From Devosia rhizoryzae (lineage in GTDB: Bacteria; Pseudomonadota; Alphaproteobacteria; Rhizobiales; Devosiaceae), in assembly GCF_016698665.1 (NCBI RefSeq), contig NZ_CP068046.1, positions 496,001-560,000 of the forward strand: a DNA stretch of 64,000 nt, written 5' to 3'. Both the position numbers and the translations under genes were made by a program. Shown here piece by piece: positions 1-9,131 of this stretch. Within the stretch, counting starts at the first letter, position 1, and each line of letters starts with the position of its first letter. The notes beneath the pieces were generated by a model. It saw only the letters and a list, made by a program, of their open reading frames with translations. It did not search any database and was not told where the DNA came from.

Positions 1-38
1 TCTGGATTGAGCGTCTTGACCATGGTGAGGAACTTCAT
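1..38 (-). CDS. Start of an unidentified protein, cut by the window edge
   Basis: An ATG at 38 on the minus strand opens a frame reading MKFLTMVKTLNP before the window ends. A good ribosome binding site (GGAGAA) lies about 7 bases upstream, and uvrC ends 64 bases before it on the same strand, so it could be the next gene of the same transcript. In many Hyphomicrobiales uvrC is followed by pgsA (phosphatidylglycerophosphate synthase), but twelve residues are too few to assign it. Confidence 0.45.
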   Translation of the reverse strand, partial: MKFLTMVKTLNP

Positions 39-101
39 CGGTATTCTCCGGACAGTGTTTCATCACAGCGACGAGCGGGCCCGGCCGGCTTCGACAATTT
101 T

Positions 102-1988
102 TCAGCTGCGATTGAAGTAATCGTAGACCAGCTGGGCCATGGCTCGGGAGATGGTGGGCACGGACTGCAGATCGATCAGCGACGCGCGGCTCACGGCCTT
201 GGCCGAGCCGAAGTGATTGAGCAGAGCCCGCTTGCGGGTGGGCCCGATGCCCTCGATTTCGTCGAGCGGGTTCTTGATCTGGTCTTTCTTGCGCTTGGCG
301 CGATGGGTGCCGATGGCAAAACGGTGCGCCTCGTCGCGCAGACGCTGGACATAATAGAGCACCGGATCGCGGTGCGGCAGCATGAAGGCGTCCTTGCCCT
401 CCATGAAGAATTTTTCGCGACCTGCATCGCGCTCCTCGCCCTTGGCGATGCCGATGAAGGTCACCTCTTTGGGCAGGTTGAGCTGGGCAATGACTTCGCG
501 CACGGCATTAAGCTGACCGGCGCCGCCGTCGATGAAGACGACGTCCGGCCAGTCCGGCATGCCGCTATCCTCGACCTCGTCGGCTTCGGCATCGCTTTCA
601 TTGGCGAGGCGGGTAAAGCGACGGGTCAGCACTTCGCGCATCATCCCGAAGTCATCGCCGGCGGTGATCTCGGACTTGATGTTGAAGGTCCGGTAGTGCT
701 TTTTGGAAAAGCCCTCTTCCCCCGCCACGATCATGGCGCCCACCATGTTGGTGCCGGAAATGTGGGAGTTGTCATAGACTTCGATGCGGCGTGGCGGTTC
801 GTCGAGGCCAAAGCAATTGGCGACGCCTTCAAGCAGGGTGCGGTTGGAAGCGCCTTCCGCGAGCTGTCGGCCAAGAGCTTCGCGGGCATTGTTGAGCGCG
901 TGATTGACCAGATCGCGCTTTTCGCCACGCTGCGGCTGCTCGATGTAAACGCGGCGACCGGCGCGGCTGGTCAGTGCCTCTTCCATCAAGCCGTGTTCCG
1001 ATAGTTCGTGGCTGACCAGCACCAAACGGGCAGGGGTGCGGTTCTCGTAGAACTGGGCAATGAAGGCTTCAAGAACTTCGGCGTCGGAGAGCGATGCATC
1101 GGCGCGTGGGCGGTAGGGATAGTTGCCCCAGTTCTGGTAGGCACGGAAGAAGAAGACCTGGACGCAGAACTGTCCGCCCTCGTGGTGGATGGCAAAGACG
1201 TCGGCTTCCTCGACCGACTTTGCCGTGGCGTCGCCCTGCGACTGTACCAGCGCCAGAGCCCCAAGGCGGTCTCGGATCAATGCGGCGCGTTCGAAGTCCA
1301 TGTCCTCGGCCGCCTTGCTCATATCGGCCTGGAGGTGTTTACGGACCGCGTCGGACTTGCCGGACAGAAACTGGCGCGCATCTTCGACCAACTCGCCGTA
1401 GGCCTCGAGGCTGATCTCGCGAGTGCAGGGCCCGGCGCAGCGCTTAATCTGGTACTGAAGGCAGGGCCGCGTGCGCGCGGCGTAGAAACTGTCGGAGCAG
1501 TTGCGCAGAAGGAACGCCTTCTGCAGGCTGGCAATGGTGCGACCTACCGCGGTTGCTGAAGCGAAGGGGCCGAAATAATGGCCAGGACGGCGACGAGTGC
1601 CGCGATGCTTGGTCAGCTCCGGCGCTTCGTGGTCCGTCGCGATGTGGATATAGGGGAAGCTCTTATCGTCGCGCAGCAATACGTTGAAGCGTGGCTTCAA
1701 CCGCTTGATCATATTCGCTTCAAGCAGCAGCGCCTCAGACTCGGTTTCGGTCCGCACGAACTCCATGCTGACGGTCGCAGCGATCATGCGCTGGAGGCGC
1801 AGCTCCAGTCCGTCGGGGCGGGTATAGTTGGTGACGCGCGCCTTGAGGTTGCGGGCCTTGCCCACATACATGACCTCGCCCCCGGCATCGAGCATGCGAT
1901 AAACGCCAGGTGCATTGGGGAGAGTGCGAACGAAGGCCCGGATGACGTCCGGGCCGGATGGAGGCGGCAGGGCAGTTGTGTCGGTCAT
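102..1988 (-). CDS. uvrC: UvrC, excinuclease ABC subunit C
   Basis: Makes both incisions around a DNA lesion after UvrA/UvrB recognition (cytoplasmic nucleotide excision repair). The 628 residues have the full family architecture. The GIY-YIG nuclease is at about 26-105, with GVY at 28, [12 protein letters not shown] at 40-51 and the metal-binding Glu in [16 protein letters not shown] near 90. Four cysteines at 164, 176, 184 and 188 have the spacing of the iron-sulphur ligands reported in E. coli UvrC. The UVR/UvrB-binding motif is at about 218-252, the RNase H-like second nuclease starts at YDNSHISG (Asp 406), and C-terminal helix-hairpin-helix motifs follow. The start ATG overlaps the stop of the upstream reductase gene as ATGA, so the two are probably translationally coupled. 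uvrB lies 14 kb away on the same strand. Confidence 0.98.
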   Translation of the reverse strand: MTDTTALPPPSGPDVIRAFVRTLPNAPGVYRMLDAGGEVMYVGKARNLKARVTNYTRPDGLELRLQRMIAATVSMEFVRTETESEALLLEANMIKRLKPRFNVLLRDDKSFPYIHIATDHEAPELTKHRGTRRRPGHYFGPFASATAVGRTIASLQKAFLLRNCSDSFYAARTRPCLQYQIKRCAGPCTREISLEAYGELVEDARQFLSGKSDAVRKHLQADMSKAAEDMDFERAALIRDRLGALALVQSQGDATAKSVEEADVFAIHHEGGQFCVQVFFFRAYQNWGNYPYRPRADASLSDAEVLEAFIAQFYENRTPARLVLVSHELSEHGLMEEALTSRAGRRVYIEQPQRGEKRDLVNHALNNAREALGRQLAEGASNRTLLEGVANCFGLDEPPRRIEVYDNSHISGTNMVGAMIVAGEEGFSKKHYRTFNIKSEITAGDDFGMMREVLTRRFTRLANESDAEADEVEDSGMPDWPDVVFIDGGAGQLNAVREVIAQLNLPKEVTFIGIAKGEERDAGREKFFMEGKDAFMLPHRDPVLYYVQRLRDEAHRFAIGTHRAKRKKDQIKNPLDEIEGIGPTRKRALLNHFGSAKAVSRASLIDLQSVPTISRAMAQLVYDYFNRS

Positions 1989-2773
1989 AGGCGCGGGGTT
2001 GGTCCGCTTTCAGGCGGAAAAACAAGATGTTCCCCGCCATCGAGGGCCAGCATCTGGCCGGTGAAGGCGGGCAGGGTAAGGAGCGTTAGCACCCCTTGGG
2101 CGATGGCATCGGGGCCGGCATGGCGCTTCAGCGGCAAGGCCTCGACCGAAGCGTCGAAATCGGCCTGGCTTTGCCGTGAATTGGGCAGAACAGGCCCCGG
2201 ACCAATGGCATTGACGCGGATCGTAGGAGCCAGCGACTGGGCCAGGGTACGCGTTGCGGTCCAGAGCACTGATTTGGATAGATAGTAGCTGAAAAAGGCA
2301 GGAGAAGGGGCAAGGACGCGTTCGTCGATCATATTGACGATATTGCCCTCGGCGCCTTCCGGAAGCTGGGCAGCGAAGTCGCGGGTGAGGAAGATCGGCA
2401 CCTCGGCGTGGATGGCAAAGTGCTTGTCCCAAAGCTCTTCGGTCACGTCGCGGGCGCTGTCGGGTTCGAAGATCGAGGCGTTGTTGACGAGGACCGTCAG
2501 GGGACCAAAGAATGCCGCGGCCCTCTCTATGACAGTGGCGCGCTCGGCTCGGTTTCCGAGGTCAGCCTGAAGAATGTCAGCTTTGCCGCCGCCCGCCCTG
2601 ATCTGGCTCATGACAGACCGGGCACCCTCTTCGTCAGACCGGTAATGGACCACGACTGCGTAGCCATGCGACGCCAGCTTGGTGGCGATCGCGGCGCCGA
2701 TGCGGTCGCTGGCGCCGGTGACAAGCACGACGGCCTGGGACTGATTCGCGGTGGTTTTGCTGGTGTTGGACAT
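1985..2773 (-). CDS. SDR-family NAD(P)-dependent reductase, pteridine-reductase-like
   Basis: Short-chain dehydrogenase of about 262 residues with the Rossmann cofactor motif [10 protein letters not shown] near the N terminus, the structural NNAS motif, and the catalytic YxxxK pair in FSYYLSKS, followed by the [10 protein letters not shown] loop. The segment [10 protein letters not shown] is typical of the FolM/pteridine-reductase-like branch (dihydromonapterin or dihydrofolate reduction), but the substrate is not provable from sequence. The gene overlaps uvrC by four bases (ATGA). I place the start at the ATG at 2773; an in-frame ATG at 2785 is also possible because neither has a strong ribosome binding site. 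Confidence 0.85.
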   Translation of the reverse strand: MSNTSKTTANQSQAVVLVTGASDRIGAAIATKLASHGYAVVVHYRSDEEGARSVMSQIRAGGGKADILQADLGNRAERATVIERAAAFFGPLTVLVNNASIFEPDSARDVTEELWDKHFAIHAEVPIFLTRDFAAQLPEGAEGNIVNMIDERVLAPSPAFFSYYLSKSVLWTATRTLAQSLAPTIRVNAIGPGPVLPNSRQSQADFDASVEALPLKRHAGPDAIAQGVLTLLTLPAFTGQMLALDGGEHLVFPPESGPTPRL

Positions 2774-2933
2774 CGGGCGAACCATAGGCCGGTTGCGGCG
2801 CCCTCTTCAATCCGGCGCAGTTTGTATCAGCGCTCACTATCCTGCCAGGCATGACAAGATGTGGCAGGAGGTATAGGCAGCGATACTGGTGAACACCTCC
2901 GCGCCAGTTTGCTTCTCCTGCACGAGCCTCGTC

Positions 2934-3854
2934 ATGACCACCCCAGCCAGCGAGCGGACCGACCATGTCGGTCGCGCGATCATTCTGACGCTGATCACCG
3001 TTACCGTGTTCGGCGTCCAGGATGCTGTTTCCAAAATCCTGGTGCAGACCCATTCGCCGTTCCAGATGACCATGATGCGCTATTGGGGTTTTGCCCTGTT
3101 TGCGTTGTTCCTCGTGGCGCGTCAGGCGCCGTTGCGGCAGGCATTCCGGTCGAAAGTGCCGGTATGGCAGGTGGTGCGCGGCACGCTGCTGATCGCCGAC
3201 ATCTGGTTTTTCGCGCTGGCGCTGCAGACCGTGCCGCTTGGTGAGCTGCAGGCGATCGTCATCGTTTATCCGCTGCTGGTGACGCTGTTCGCAATTCTCG
3301 TGCTCGGCGAGAAGGTGGGCATCTTCCGCTTCGCGGCTGTCGGCGTAGGCTTTCTTGGAGCCATATTGATCATGCGACCCGGCGGCGTGCCCCTGACCTG
3401 GGGTGTCTTCTGCGGCCTCGCCTCGGCAACGCTTTATGCGCTCTACATCGTCCTGACCCGCAAGGTCAGCCGGGTGGATAGCGCCGCCACCAGCATGACC
3501 TATGCCGCCGTGGTCGGTCTTGTGCTGTCCACCGGGGTCGGAGTGTTTTTCTGGCAGCCGATGGGATGGACCGAGCTGGCCATGACGGTGCTGATCATGG
3601 TCACCACCTGCGCCGGGCACGGGCTCATGGTGTTTGCACTAAGCATGGCGCCTGCGAGCACGGTGCAGCCGTTCAACTATTTCTCGCTGCCCTGGGCCAT
3701 CGTTCTCAGCATCCTCGTCTTCGGACAATGGATCGATCCGATCTCGCTTGTCGGTGCCGCCATCATCGTGGCCGCGGGCCTTGTGATCATGGCACGCGAG
3801 CGCGTCCGCAAAGTCTCGGTCACTCCCCAAGAGGCCCTGCCGGGGCATGAATGA
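2934..3854 (+). CDS. EamA/DMT-family membrane transporter
   Basis: Inner-membrane protein of about 306 residues with ten predicted hydrophobic helices arranged as two EamA repeats, as in RhaT/YdcZ-type drug/metabolite exporters. Landmarks are the QDAVSKILVQ segment after helix 1, LQTVPLGELQAIVIVYPLLVTLFAI in the first repeat (quoted only as a landmark), and the second-repeat helix ending in VLVFGQ-type text before the basic C terminus RERVRK. The start ATG at 2934 is preferred over an upstream in-frame GTG/ATG at 2889 because it removes a non-conserved Cys-rich leader. Substrate unknown. It is divergent from the SDR-uvrC pair. Confidence 0.88.
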   Translation: MTTPASERTDHVGRAIILTLITVTVFGVQDAVSKILVQTHSPFQMTMMRYWGFALFALFLVARQAPLRQAFRSKVPVWQVVRGTLLIADIWFFALALQTVPLGELQAIVIVYPLLVTLFAILVLGEKVGIFRFAAVGVGFLGAILIMRPGGVPLTWGVFCGLASATLYALYIVLTRKVSRVDSAATSMTYAAVVGLVLSTGVGVFFWQPMGWTELAMTVLIMVTTCAGHGLMVFALSMAPASTVQPFNYFSLPWAIVLSILVFGQWIDPISLVGAAIIVAAGLVIMARERVRKVSVTPQEALPGHE

Positions 3855-3870
3855 TCCAGTCGGACGAATG

Positions 3871-3896
3871 AAAAACGCCGCCACGAGGGGCGGCGC
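3871..3896 (-). terminator. Intrinsic terminator of the SH3 protein gene
   Basis: Read on the minus strand, a CGCCGCC/GGCGGCG stem closes a short loop and is followed by TTTTT. It starts 12 bases after the stop of the minus-strand SH3 gene and also lies just past the convergent transporter gene. Confidence 0.8.
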
Positions 3897-3907
3897 TGAG
3901 GAGTGGC

Positions 3908-4384
3908 TTAGTTGCCGGCGCAGAAATAGCCGTTCGGGCCATTGAAGCAGAAGCTTGCACCCGGGTTGGATGGGTAGACCGGATAAGGCTGCGGACGCGG
4001 GTTATTCCAGTGGGGCGGACGCGGGGGACGCGGGTTCCAGTGTGGCGGACGCGGCGGAGGATCATAGACCGGCGGACGCGGGGGTGGGTTGTAGCCACCG
4101 TTCCAATCGTCATCGTTCCAACCGCCGCCACGCGACAGATAGTTGGACGAGACCCAGCCATCGGGGCCGCGCTTTTGCACGTAGCACCAGCTGCCGCGGC
4201 ACTGCTGAACGTCGACCGTTTCACCGCGGCGCAAGGTATCGACGACTCCATAGCCGGTCCCCGGACCGGAGCGAACGTTGACATTGCCGGTGGCAACGGC
4301 AGGGGCGGCAAAGGCAGTAGCGGCAGTGGCCAGCAGGGTCAGGCCCGCCAAACCAGATGCGAGTAAGGTCTTCCGGATCGTCAT
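3908..4384 (-). CDS. Secreted SH3b-domain protein with Pro/Trp/Arg-rich tail
   Basis: A 158-residue exported protein. A signal peptide (MTIRKTLLASGLAGL... with AFA-AP cleavage) is followed by one bacterial SH3 domain at about 32-85 (NVNVRSGPGTGYGVV, VDVQQCRGSWCYV, GWVSSNYL) with two cysteines flanking GSW. The rest is a low-complexity tail of repeated PPRPP, PPHWNPRPP and NDDDWNGGY blocks and a final Cys pair (ASFCFNG, YFCAGN). SH3b domains of this kind usually bind peptidoglycan or other envelope ligands. The SH3 core is nearly the same as that of the protein at 35761-36423, so these are paralogues. It has its own terminator. Confidence 0.85.
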   Translation of the reverse strand: MTIRKTLLASGLAGLTLLATAATAFAAPAVATGNVNVRSGPGTGYGVVDTLRRGETVDVQQCRGSWCYVQKRGPDGWVSSNYLSRGGGWNDDDWNGGYNPPPRPPVYDPPPRPPHWNPRPPRPPHWNNPRPQPYPVYPSNPGASFCFNGPNGYFCAGN

Positions 4385-4514
4385 GGTAATCCTTTCCGAG
4401 AAAGCGAGTGGCGTTTTCCGCCGGTGAAGGCAGATAAGCTCATCCCGGATGAACCCAAGCTGAATGAGCCATTAAGCCAAAAACGGACTGCGCTTGGCCG
4501 AGTTCCCGGCCTGA

Positions 4515-4937
4515 TCAGAGGCGAAGAAGGTCGACGAAGCGGCCAAGTGCAGCGGTAAAGCGCTTCCGTTGCTTGGGCTTCAACTCGCCGAGCAAAGCTT
4601 CCTCGAGCTGCGCCCAATGATCGGCAAGGCTGTTGCGGATACGCGTGCCGCGATCAGTGAGGGCAAGCCCAGGTTCAAGCAGTGGGCCGACAGCCTGACG
4701 GGTCACCAGATCACGCTCGGCAAGCCGTTCGATGCGGAGGGACAAGGCGTCGAGCGGCAGGCCCAGCTCATTGGCAAGATCAGCTTCCGTCGTCCCTGAC
4801 CGCCCCAGCACGAAGAGCACTGCGTCGTCACCCGGCTCCAGTCCCTTTTCGAGCACAGGAACCAGCAGCGCCTGATGCGCAAGCTGGCCGGCCTCGATTA
4901 ACCGGTAGAGTGCCGATCGTGGGGAAGGTCTGGACAT
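4515..4937 (-). CDS. MarR/winged-helix-like transcriptional regulator
   Basis: A 140-residue protein starting MSRPSPRSALYRL. The centre reads as a winged helix-turn-helix: TEADLANELGLPLDALSLRIERLAERDLVTRQ (about 50-82; helix 2, recognition helix, and the LxxRDLV wing entry typical of MarR), followed by LTDRGTRIRNSL and a C-terminal helix. This is MarR topology, but the N-terminal helices are divergent. A much longer open frame continues upstream on this strand through the NicO gene; it is a shadow, and the start at 4937 matches the domain. It is divergent from the LysR gene at 5082, so the 144-base gap probably holds both promoters. Confidence 0.75.
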   Translation of the reverse strand: MSRPSPRSALYRLIEAGQLAHQALLVPVLEKGLEPGDDAVLFVLGRSGTTEADLANELGLPLDALSLRIERLAERDLVTRQAVGPLLEPGLALTDRGTRIRNSLADHWAQLEEALLGELKPKQRKRFTAALGRFVDLLRL

Positions 4938-5081
4938 AGGCGGGAAAATAGTCCGAACTCCTCTGTGCCGTCGATGCGGCTTCCATCCTATCGTTAATCG
5001 CCGAACGACCAAGAGCCCATGTTGTTCGGTCCACATAGATGCGTTATGCGGGTTCATACCCGCTAGACGACACGGATCGCC

Positions 5082-5981
5082 ATGACGCAGGACCTTGCCC
5101 GGATACGTGCCTTCGTCCAAGTCTTCGATGCGGGCGGCTTTTCTTCGGCGGCTCGCCAGCATGGTCGCTCCAAGGCCCTGCTCAGTAAATATGTCACCGA
5201 TCTCGAGGACTATCTGGGCGTCCGGCTGATGAACCGGACCACACGCAAGCTGAGCCTTACGGAAGCAGGAGAAGCCTATTACCGGGAAGCCTCGGGGTTG
5301 CTGCAACAACTCGACGATCTCGATGCCACCATCACCGAGCAGACCGCTGAGCCGCGCGGGTTGTTGCGGGTTTCGGCGCCGCGCAATTTCGGCGAGTCGA
5401 CGCTGGCGCCAGCGATCTTCGAATACCTCCAGAAGTTCCCCAAGGTGCAGCTCGATCTGCGCCTTGAGGACCGCTATGTCGACCTGGTCGATGAAGGCAT
5501 CGACGTCGCCTTGCGTATCTCCACGCTGGCGGATTCGTCCTTGATTGCGCGCAAGATCGCCGACATGCATGTGGTGATCGGCGCCGCTCCGGCGCTGCTG
5601 AAGCGGGCAGGGACGCCGCAGCACCCCGAGGACCTGCGGCACCTGCCGTGCATCATCGACGTCAACCTGCAGGGCCAATCGAACTGGCGGTTTACCGAAG
5701 AAGGCAAGACCATTTCGGTTCCGGTGAACGGGCCCTTGCGCGTCAACTCCCCCCTGGCAGCGCTGACTGCGGCCGTGATGGGTCTCGGTTTTGTCGTATT
5801 GCCCTCCTATCTGGCAGAACCTGCCGTTCAGCGGGGCGAGCTCGTTCCGGTCCTGCCGGGGTTCCTGCCGACCGGTCAGACGCTGCAAGCCGTCTATCCC
5901 CATCGGCGGCACCTTGCCGGCAAGGTTCGGGCGCTGATCGACCATCTGGTGGAGTGGTTCGCCACCCATCCCATTCATTAA
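5082..5981 (+). CDS. LysR-family transcriptional regulator (CrgA/DhcR-like group)
   Basis: A 299-residue LysR-type regulator. The N-terminal winged helix (about 4-62) contains FVQVFDAGGFSSAARQHGRSKALLSKYVTDLEDYLGVRLMNRTTRK-type text, ending in the usual LSLTEAGEAYY linker helix. The substrate-binding domain begins at GLLRVSAPRNFGESTLAPAI and runs to the C terminus. The opening of that domain and the LALRISTLADSSLIARKI region match the large CrgA-like group, whose ligands are mostly aromatic or aldehyde compounds. The DUF1007-NicO gene starts 12 bases downstream, so co-transcription is likely, although a metal-related role is only inference from position. Confidence 0.93.
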   Translation: MTQDLARIRAFVQVFDAGGFSSAARQHGRSKALLSKYVTDLEDYLGVRLMNRTTRKLSLTEAGEAYYREASGLLQQLDDLDATITEQTAEPRGLLRVSAPRNFGESTLAPAIFEYLQKFPKVQLDLRLEDRYVDLVDEGIDVALRISTLADSSLIARKIADMHVVIGAAPALLKRAGTPQHPEDLRHLPCIIDVNLQGQSNWRFTEEGKTISVPVNGPLRVNSPLAALTAAVMGLGFVVLPSYLAEPAVQRGELVPVLPGFLPTGQTLQAVYPHRRHLAGKVRALIDHLVEWFATHPIH

Positions 5982-5993
5982 GGACCCAAGAGG

Positions 5994-7589
5994 TTGAGCT
6001 TTTCGCGCTGGCGGAATTGGACTGCCGCTTCGCTTCTCTTGCTTGCGGCCATGAGCCAGCCGGCTTTGGCGCATCCGCACATTCTGATCGATGCCAAGCT
6101 GTCCGTCGGCTTCGACGCGCAGGGCCGTATCGCGAGCCTGCGGAACAGCTGGACATTTGACAGCGCTTTTTCGGTCTGGATGGTGCAGGGGCTCGATACC
6201 GACGGGGACGGCACCGTCAGCTCCGCGGAAATGCAGGAGCTGGCCGACGAGAACATGGTCGGTCTCGCCGACTATGGCTTCTACACCTATGCCGGCGACG
6301 GAATGGACTTTACGCCTGCCGGCGACCAGCGCATGACCTACGAGAATGACCGGGTGACGCTCGATTTCAGCGTTGCTGCGGTCGCGCCGGAAGCGCCAAG
6401 TCCGCGGTTCGAGATCGGCATCTACGATCCTGAATATTATGTGGCCATCGGCATTGCCGAGGTCGGCGACGTGACGCTCGAGAATGCTCCGAACGATTGC
6501 GCCGTGACGCTCGAACCCCCCGTGCCGATGTCGAGCGCGGTAGAAGAACGGCTTTATGCGCTGGGCCCAGAGGTGCTGGAACTGCCGCCCGATCTCGCCG
6601 CCGCGATGCGCGGCACGCAGGGCATGGTGGTGATCGGTTGTGGAGACGCTCCGCCTCCGGCCACAGCTGTCGAGGCTGTGACCGAGATGGCGCAGCGGGC
6701 GCCCGCTGCACCGTTCGGCGGACCACCGCCAGAAGTGGGTCTCGACCTGCCGCGGACCGGCTTCTTCGGCTGGCTGCAGACACAGCAACGCAACTTTTAT
6801 CGAGCCATGACCGGCGCACTCGACGCGCTGCGCACCGACTGGACTGCGTTTTGGGTACTTGGCGGCCTGAGCTTCCTTTATGGCGTCTTCCACGCCGCCG
6901 GGCCTGGTCATGGCAAGGTCGTCATCTCTTCCTATGTGCTCGCCAATGAACGGCAGTTGCGCCAGGGGATTGTTCTCAGTGCGGTATCTGCGCTTTTGCA
7001 ATCGGTGGTAGCGATCGGCTTTGTCCTCGTTCTTGCCGGGGTGCTGAACCTCACCAGCACGGCGATGGGCGAAGCTGCACATTGGGTGGGCGTCGTTTCC
7101 TATGCGCTCGTGGCGCTGCTTGGTGCCTGGCTGGTGGTGCGCAAGCTCTTCGGACTTGGTCGTCACCATCATGAACATCACCATCACGGACACGAGCACC
7201 ATGGTCACCACGATCATGACCATCACGCCCATGATGATCATATGCACCACGCTATAGGCCCCGGGGATTTGCGGCGTAACTGGCGCGAGCAGCTCGGTGT
7301 CGTACTGGCGGTCGGCCTACGGCCATGTTCGGGGGCACTGGTGGTGCTGGTCTTTGCCTTGTCGCAAGGCTTGCTTGCCGCAGGGATCGCTGCGGTCTTG
7401 CTGATGGGTCTGGGCACAGCGATCACCGTCGCAGCCCTCGCTACTCTGGCCGTCATGGCCAAAGGGCTGGCCGCGCGGATCGGCGGCACCGAAAGCCGAA
7501 CTGCCGGGCATGTGCTTTGGTGGGCAGAACTCATCGGCGCTATTGCGGTTCTGGCCTTTGGTATCCTTCTCTTGATCGCATCCTTTTAA
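5994..7589 (+). CDS. DUF1007 domain fused to NicO-type nickel/cobalt exporter
   Basis: A 531-residue fusion. After a signal-like helix, a periplasmic DUF1007 domain runs from about 26 (AHPHILIDAKL) to about 217 and includes an EF-hand-like loop DTDGDGTVSSAEM. From about 275 there are six hydrophobic helices of the NicO/RcnA family, with the metal motifs HAAGPGHGKVV and GLRPCSGALVVLVFA. Between them, a cytoplasmic or periplasmic loop at about 391-420 has 19 histidines in 30 residues, as expected for Ni/Co/Cu-sequestering proteins. The likely role is export or homeostasis of a divalent transition metal. The start is a TTG at 5994, chosen because it precedes the signal sequence; the ribosome binding site is poorly spaced and the start is uncertain. 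Confidence 0.88.
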   Translation: MSFSRWRNWTAASLLLLAAMSQPALAHPHILIDAKLSVGFDAQGRIASLRNSWTFDSAFSVWMVQGLDTDGDGTVSSAEMQELADENMVGLADYGFYTYAGDGMDFTPAGDQRMTYENDRVTLDFSVAAVAPEAPSPRFEIGIYDPEYYVAIGIAEVGDVTLENAPNDCAVTLEPPVPMSSAVEERLYALGPEVLELPPDLAAAMRGTQGMVVIGCGDAPPPATAVEAVTEMAQRAPAAPFGGPPPEVGLDLPRTGFFGWLQTQQRNFYRAMTGALDALRTDWTAFWVLGGLSFLYGVFHAAGPGHGKVVISSYVLANERQLRQGIVLSAVSALLQSVVAIGFVLVLAGVLNLTSTAMGEAAHWVGVVSYALVALLGAWLVVRKLFGLGRHHHEHHHHGHEHHGHHDHDHHAHDDHMHHAIGPGDLRRNWREQLGVVLAVGLRPCSGALVVLVFALSQGLLAAGIAAVLLMGLGTAITVAALATLAVMAKGLAARIGGTESRTAGHVLWWAELIGAIAVLAFGILLLIASF

Positions 7590-7668
7590 ACGCGACCCAT
7601 CGCCGCCTTGCGGCATGGGCGTAAAAGGTTAAGGTGCCGGCCAATCTGGAACCTTTCCAATCTTGCTC

Positions 7669-8691
7669 ATGTCCGCACATCTTCCTCCCGACCATACCTC
7701 CGTTCCCAAGCAGAAGATCGGCGTTTTGCTGCTCAATCTCGGGACACCGGACGGAACCGACTATTGGAATGTTCGGCGTTACCTGCGCGAGTTCCTTTCT
7801 GACCCCCGCGTCATCGAGACCAACAAGCTGCTGTGGTGGCCGATCCTCAACCTCGTCATCCTCAGTTTTCGGCCGCAAAAGAGCGGCCATGCTTATGCGC
7901 AAATCTGGGACCGCGAGAAAAACGAAAGTCCACTCCGCGTCATCACCCGCGACCAGGCGGAGAACTTAGCGCAGCGCCTGGGGGGCGAGGATATCGTTGT
8001 CGATTTCGCTATGCGTTATGGCAATCCTTCGACCGAAAGCGTGCTGAAGCGGATGCAGGCTGAGGGCTGCCAGAAGATTCTCCTCGTGCCGCTCTATCCG
8101 CAGTACTCCGCCACCACGACCGCGACGGCCAACGACAAGGCCTTCGACGCGCTCAAAACCATGCGTTGGCAACCCGCGGTGCGCACCGCGCCCGCCTATT
8201 TCGAAGATCCGAAATATATCGAGACGCTGGCCAATTCGATCCGCGACGGCGTCGAAGCGCTTCCGTTCGAGCCGGATGTGGTGATTACCTCCTACCACGG
8301 CATGCCGGTCGAGTACCTCAAGAAGGGCGATCCGTACCATTGCCAGTGTTATAAGACGACGCGGCTGGTGCGGGAATATCTTGGCTGGCCCAAGGAAAAG
8401 CTGATGGTGACGTTCCAGAGCCGCTTCGGGCCGACGGAATGGCTGCAGCCCTATACCGACAAGACGCTCGAAGCTCTGCCTGGCAAGGGATTGAAGAAAG
8501 TCGCGATCCTCGCTCCGGCGTTTTCGGCCGACTGTATCGAAACTCTGGAAGAAATAGCCATGGGCGGCAAGGAAACGTTCATGCACGCTGGCGGCGAAGA
8601 GTTTGCCTATATCCCGTGCCTCAACGCCTCGCCCTCCGGCATGGACATGATCGAGGCCATGGTGCGCCGCGAGCTGATGGGCTGGCTGTAG
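7669..8691 (+). CDS. hemH: Ferrochelatase
   Basis: Inserts Fe2+ into protoporphyrin IX, the last step of haem b synthesis. About 340 residues with the family hallmarks in order: KIGVLLLNLGTPDG at the N terminus, MRYGNPS, VPLYPQYSATTTA, the catalytic His in ITSYHGMPVEYLKKGDPYHCQCYKTT (quoted in parts), LMVTFQSRFGPTEWLQPYTD, and the C-terminal APAFSADCIETLEEI motif carrying the metal-site Glu. The ATG at 7669 (MSAHLPPDHTS) is preferred over a TTG six bases upstream. The preceding gene encodes a metal exporter, but the 79-base gap and separate functions give no firm operon. Confidence 0.97.
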   Translation: MSAHLPPDHTSVPKQKIGVLLLNLGTPDGTDYWNVRRYLREFLSDPRVIETNKLLWWPILNLVILSFRPQKSGHAYAQIWDREKNESPLRVITRDQAENLAQRLGGEDIVVDFAMRYGNPSTESVLKRMQAEGCQKILLVPLYPQYSATTTATANDKAFDALKTMRWQPAVRTAPAYFEDPKYIETLANSIRDGVEALPFEPDVVITSYHGMPVEYLKKGDPYHCQCYKTTRLVREYLGWPKEKLMVTFQSRFGPTEWLQPYTDKTLEALPGKGLKKVAILAPAFSADCIETLEEIAMGGKETFMHAGGEEFAYIPCLNASPSGMDMIEAMVRRELMGWL

Positions 8692-9057
8692 CTACCAGCC
8701 AGCGCCGCTGAAGTCGGGCGGAGTGACGTTGACCAGACCACGGCCGACGATATCGCCGCGCCGGACCCAGCCATAATCGGGAATACGGCACCATTGCGTG
8801 GCATTGGCACCATTGAGCGGTATGCCGGCGTCGCCCCAGCTGCCATGGCGCGAGTCGCTGTCGTTCTGAGTGCACTGATCGATCGGGATTTCTTCGCCGG
8901 CGCCGATCTGGCCGACGATGTCGTACCGGTCGCCGGGGCCCGCATGGACGGTGGTGGCGCCGCCTGAAACGCGCGCCGTGATGGTGATCGCCAAAGCGGG
9001 TGTTGCAAATGTCGCCGCGGCGAGGACGGCGGATGCCTGGATGGCTATGACACGCAT
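8692..9057 (-). CDS. Small secreted SH3b-domain protein
   Basis: A 121-residue protein starting MRVIAIQASAVLAAA with a signal peptide ending near PALAIT. It has a single divergent SH3b domain (TVHAGPGDRYDIVGQIGAGEEIPIDQC, then WCRIPDYGWVRRGDIVG). Between its two halves is an insert (NDSDSRHGSWGDAGIPLNGANATQ) that enlarges one loop. The start at 9057 has GGAGC eight bases upstream and is better than the ATG four codons earlier. Its stop codon directly abuts that of hemH on the opposite strand. It is one of four secreted SH3 proteins in this window. Ligand unknown. Confidence 0.8.
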   Translation of the reverse strand: MRVIAIQASAVLAAATFATPALAITITARVSGGATTVHAGPGDRYDIVGQIGAGEEIPIDQCTQNDSDSRHGSWGDAGIPLNGANATQWCRIPDYGWVRRGDIVGRGLVNVTPPDFSGAGW

Positions 9058-9131
9058 CGGTAGCTCCATAACAGGTGGGCGGCCCCTAAGAGCCGCCCCT
9101 TGATAGCACCGCCGTGTGAGGCGGGGATAAT

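Noticed and set aside
4515..7250. A minus-strand frame of 911 codons
   Set aside because: Only its last 140 codons (the MarR-like gene) are coding; the rest lies opposite LysR and the NicO gene and shows His/Arg-rich shadow translation.
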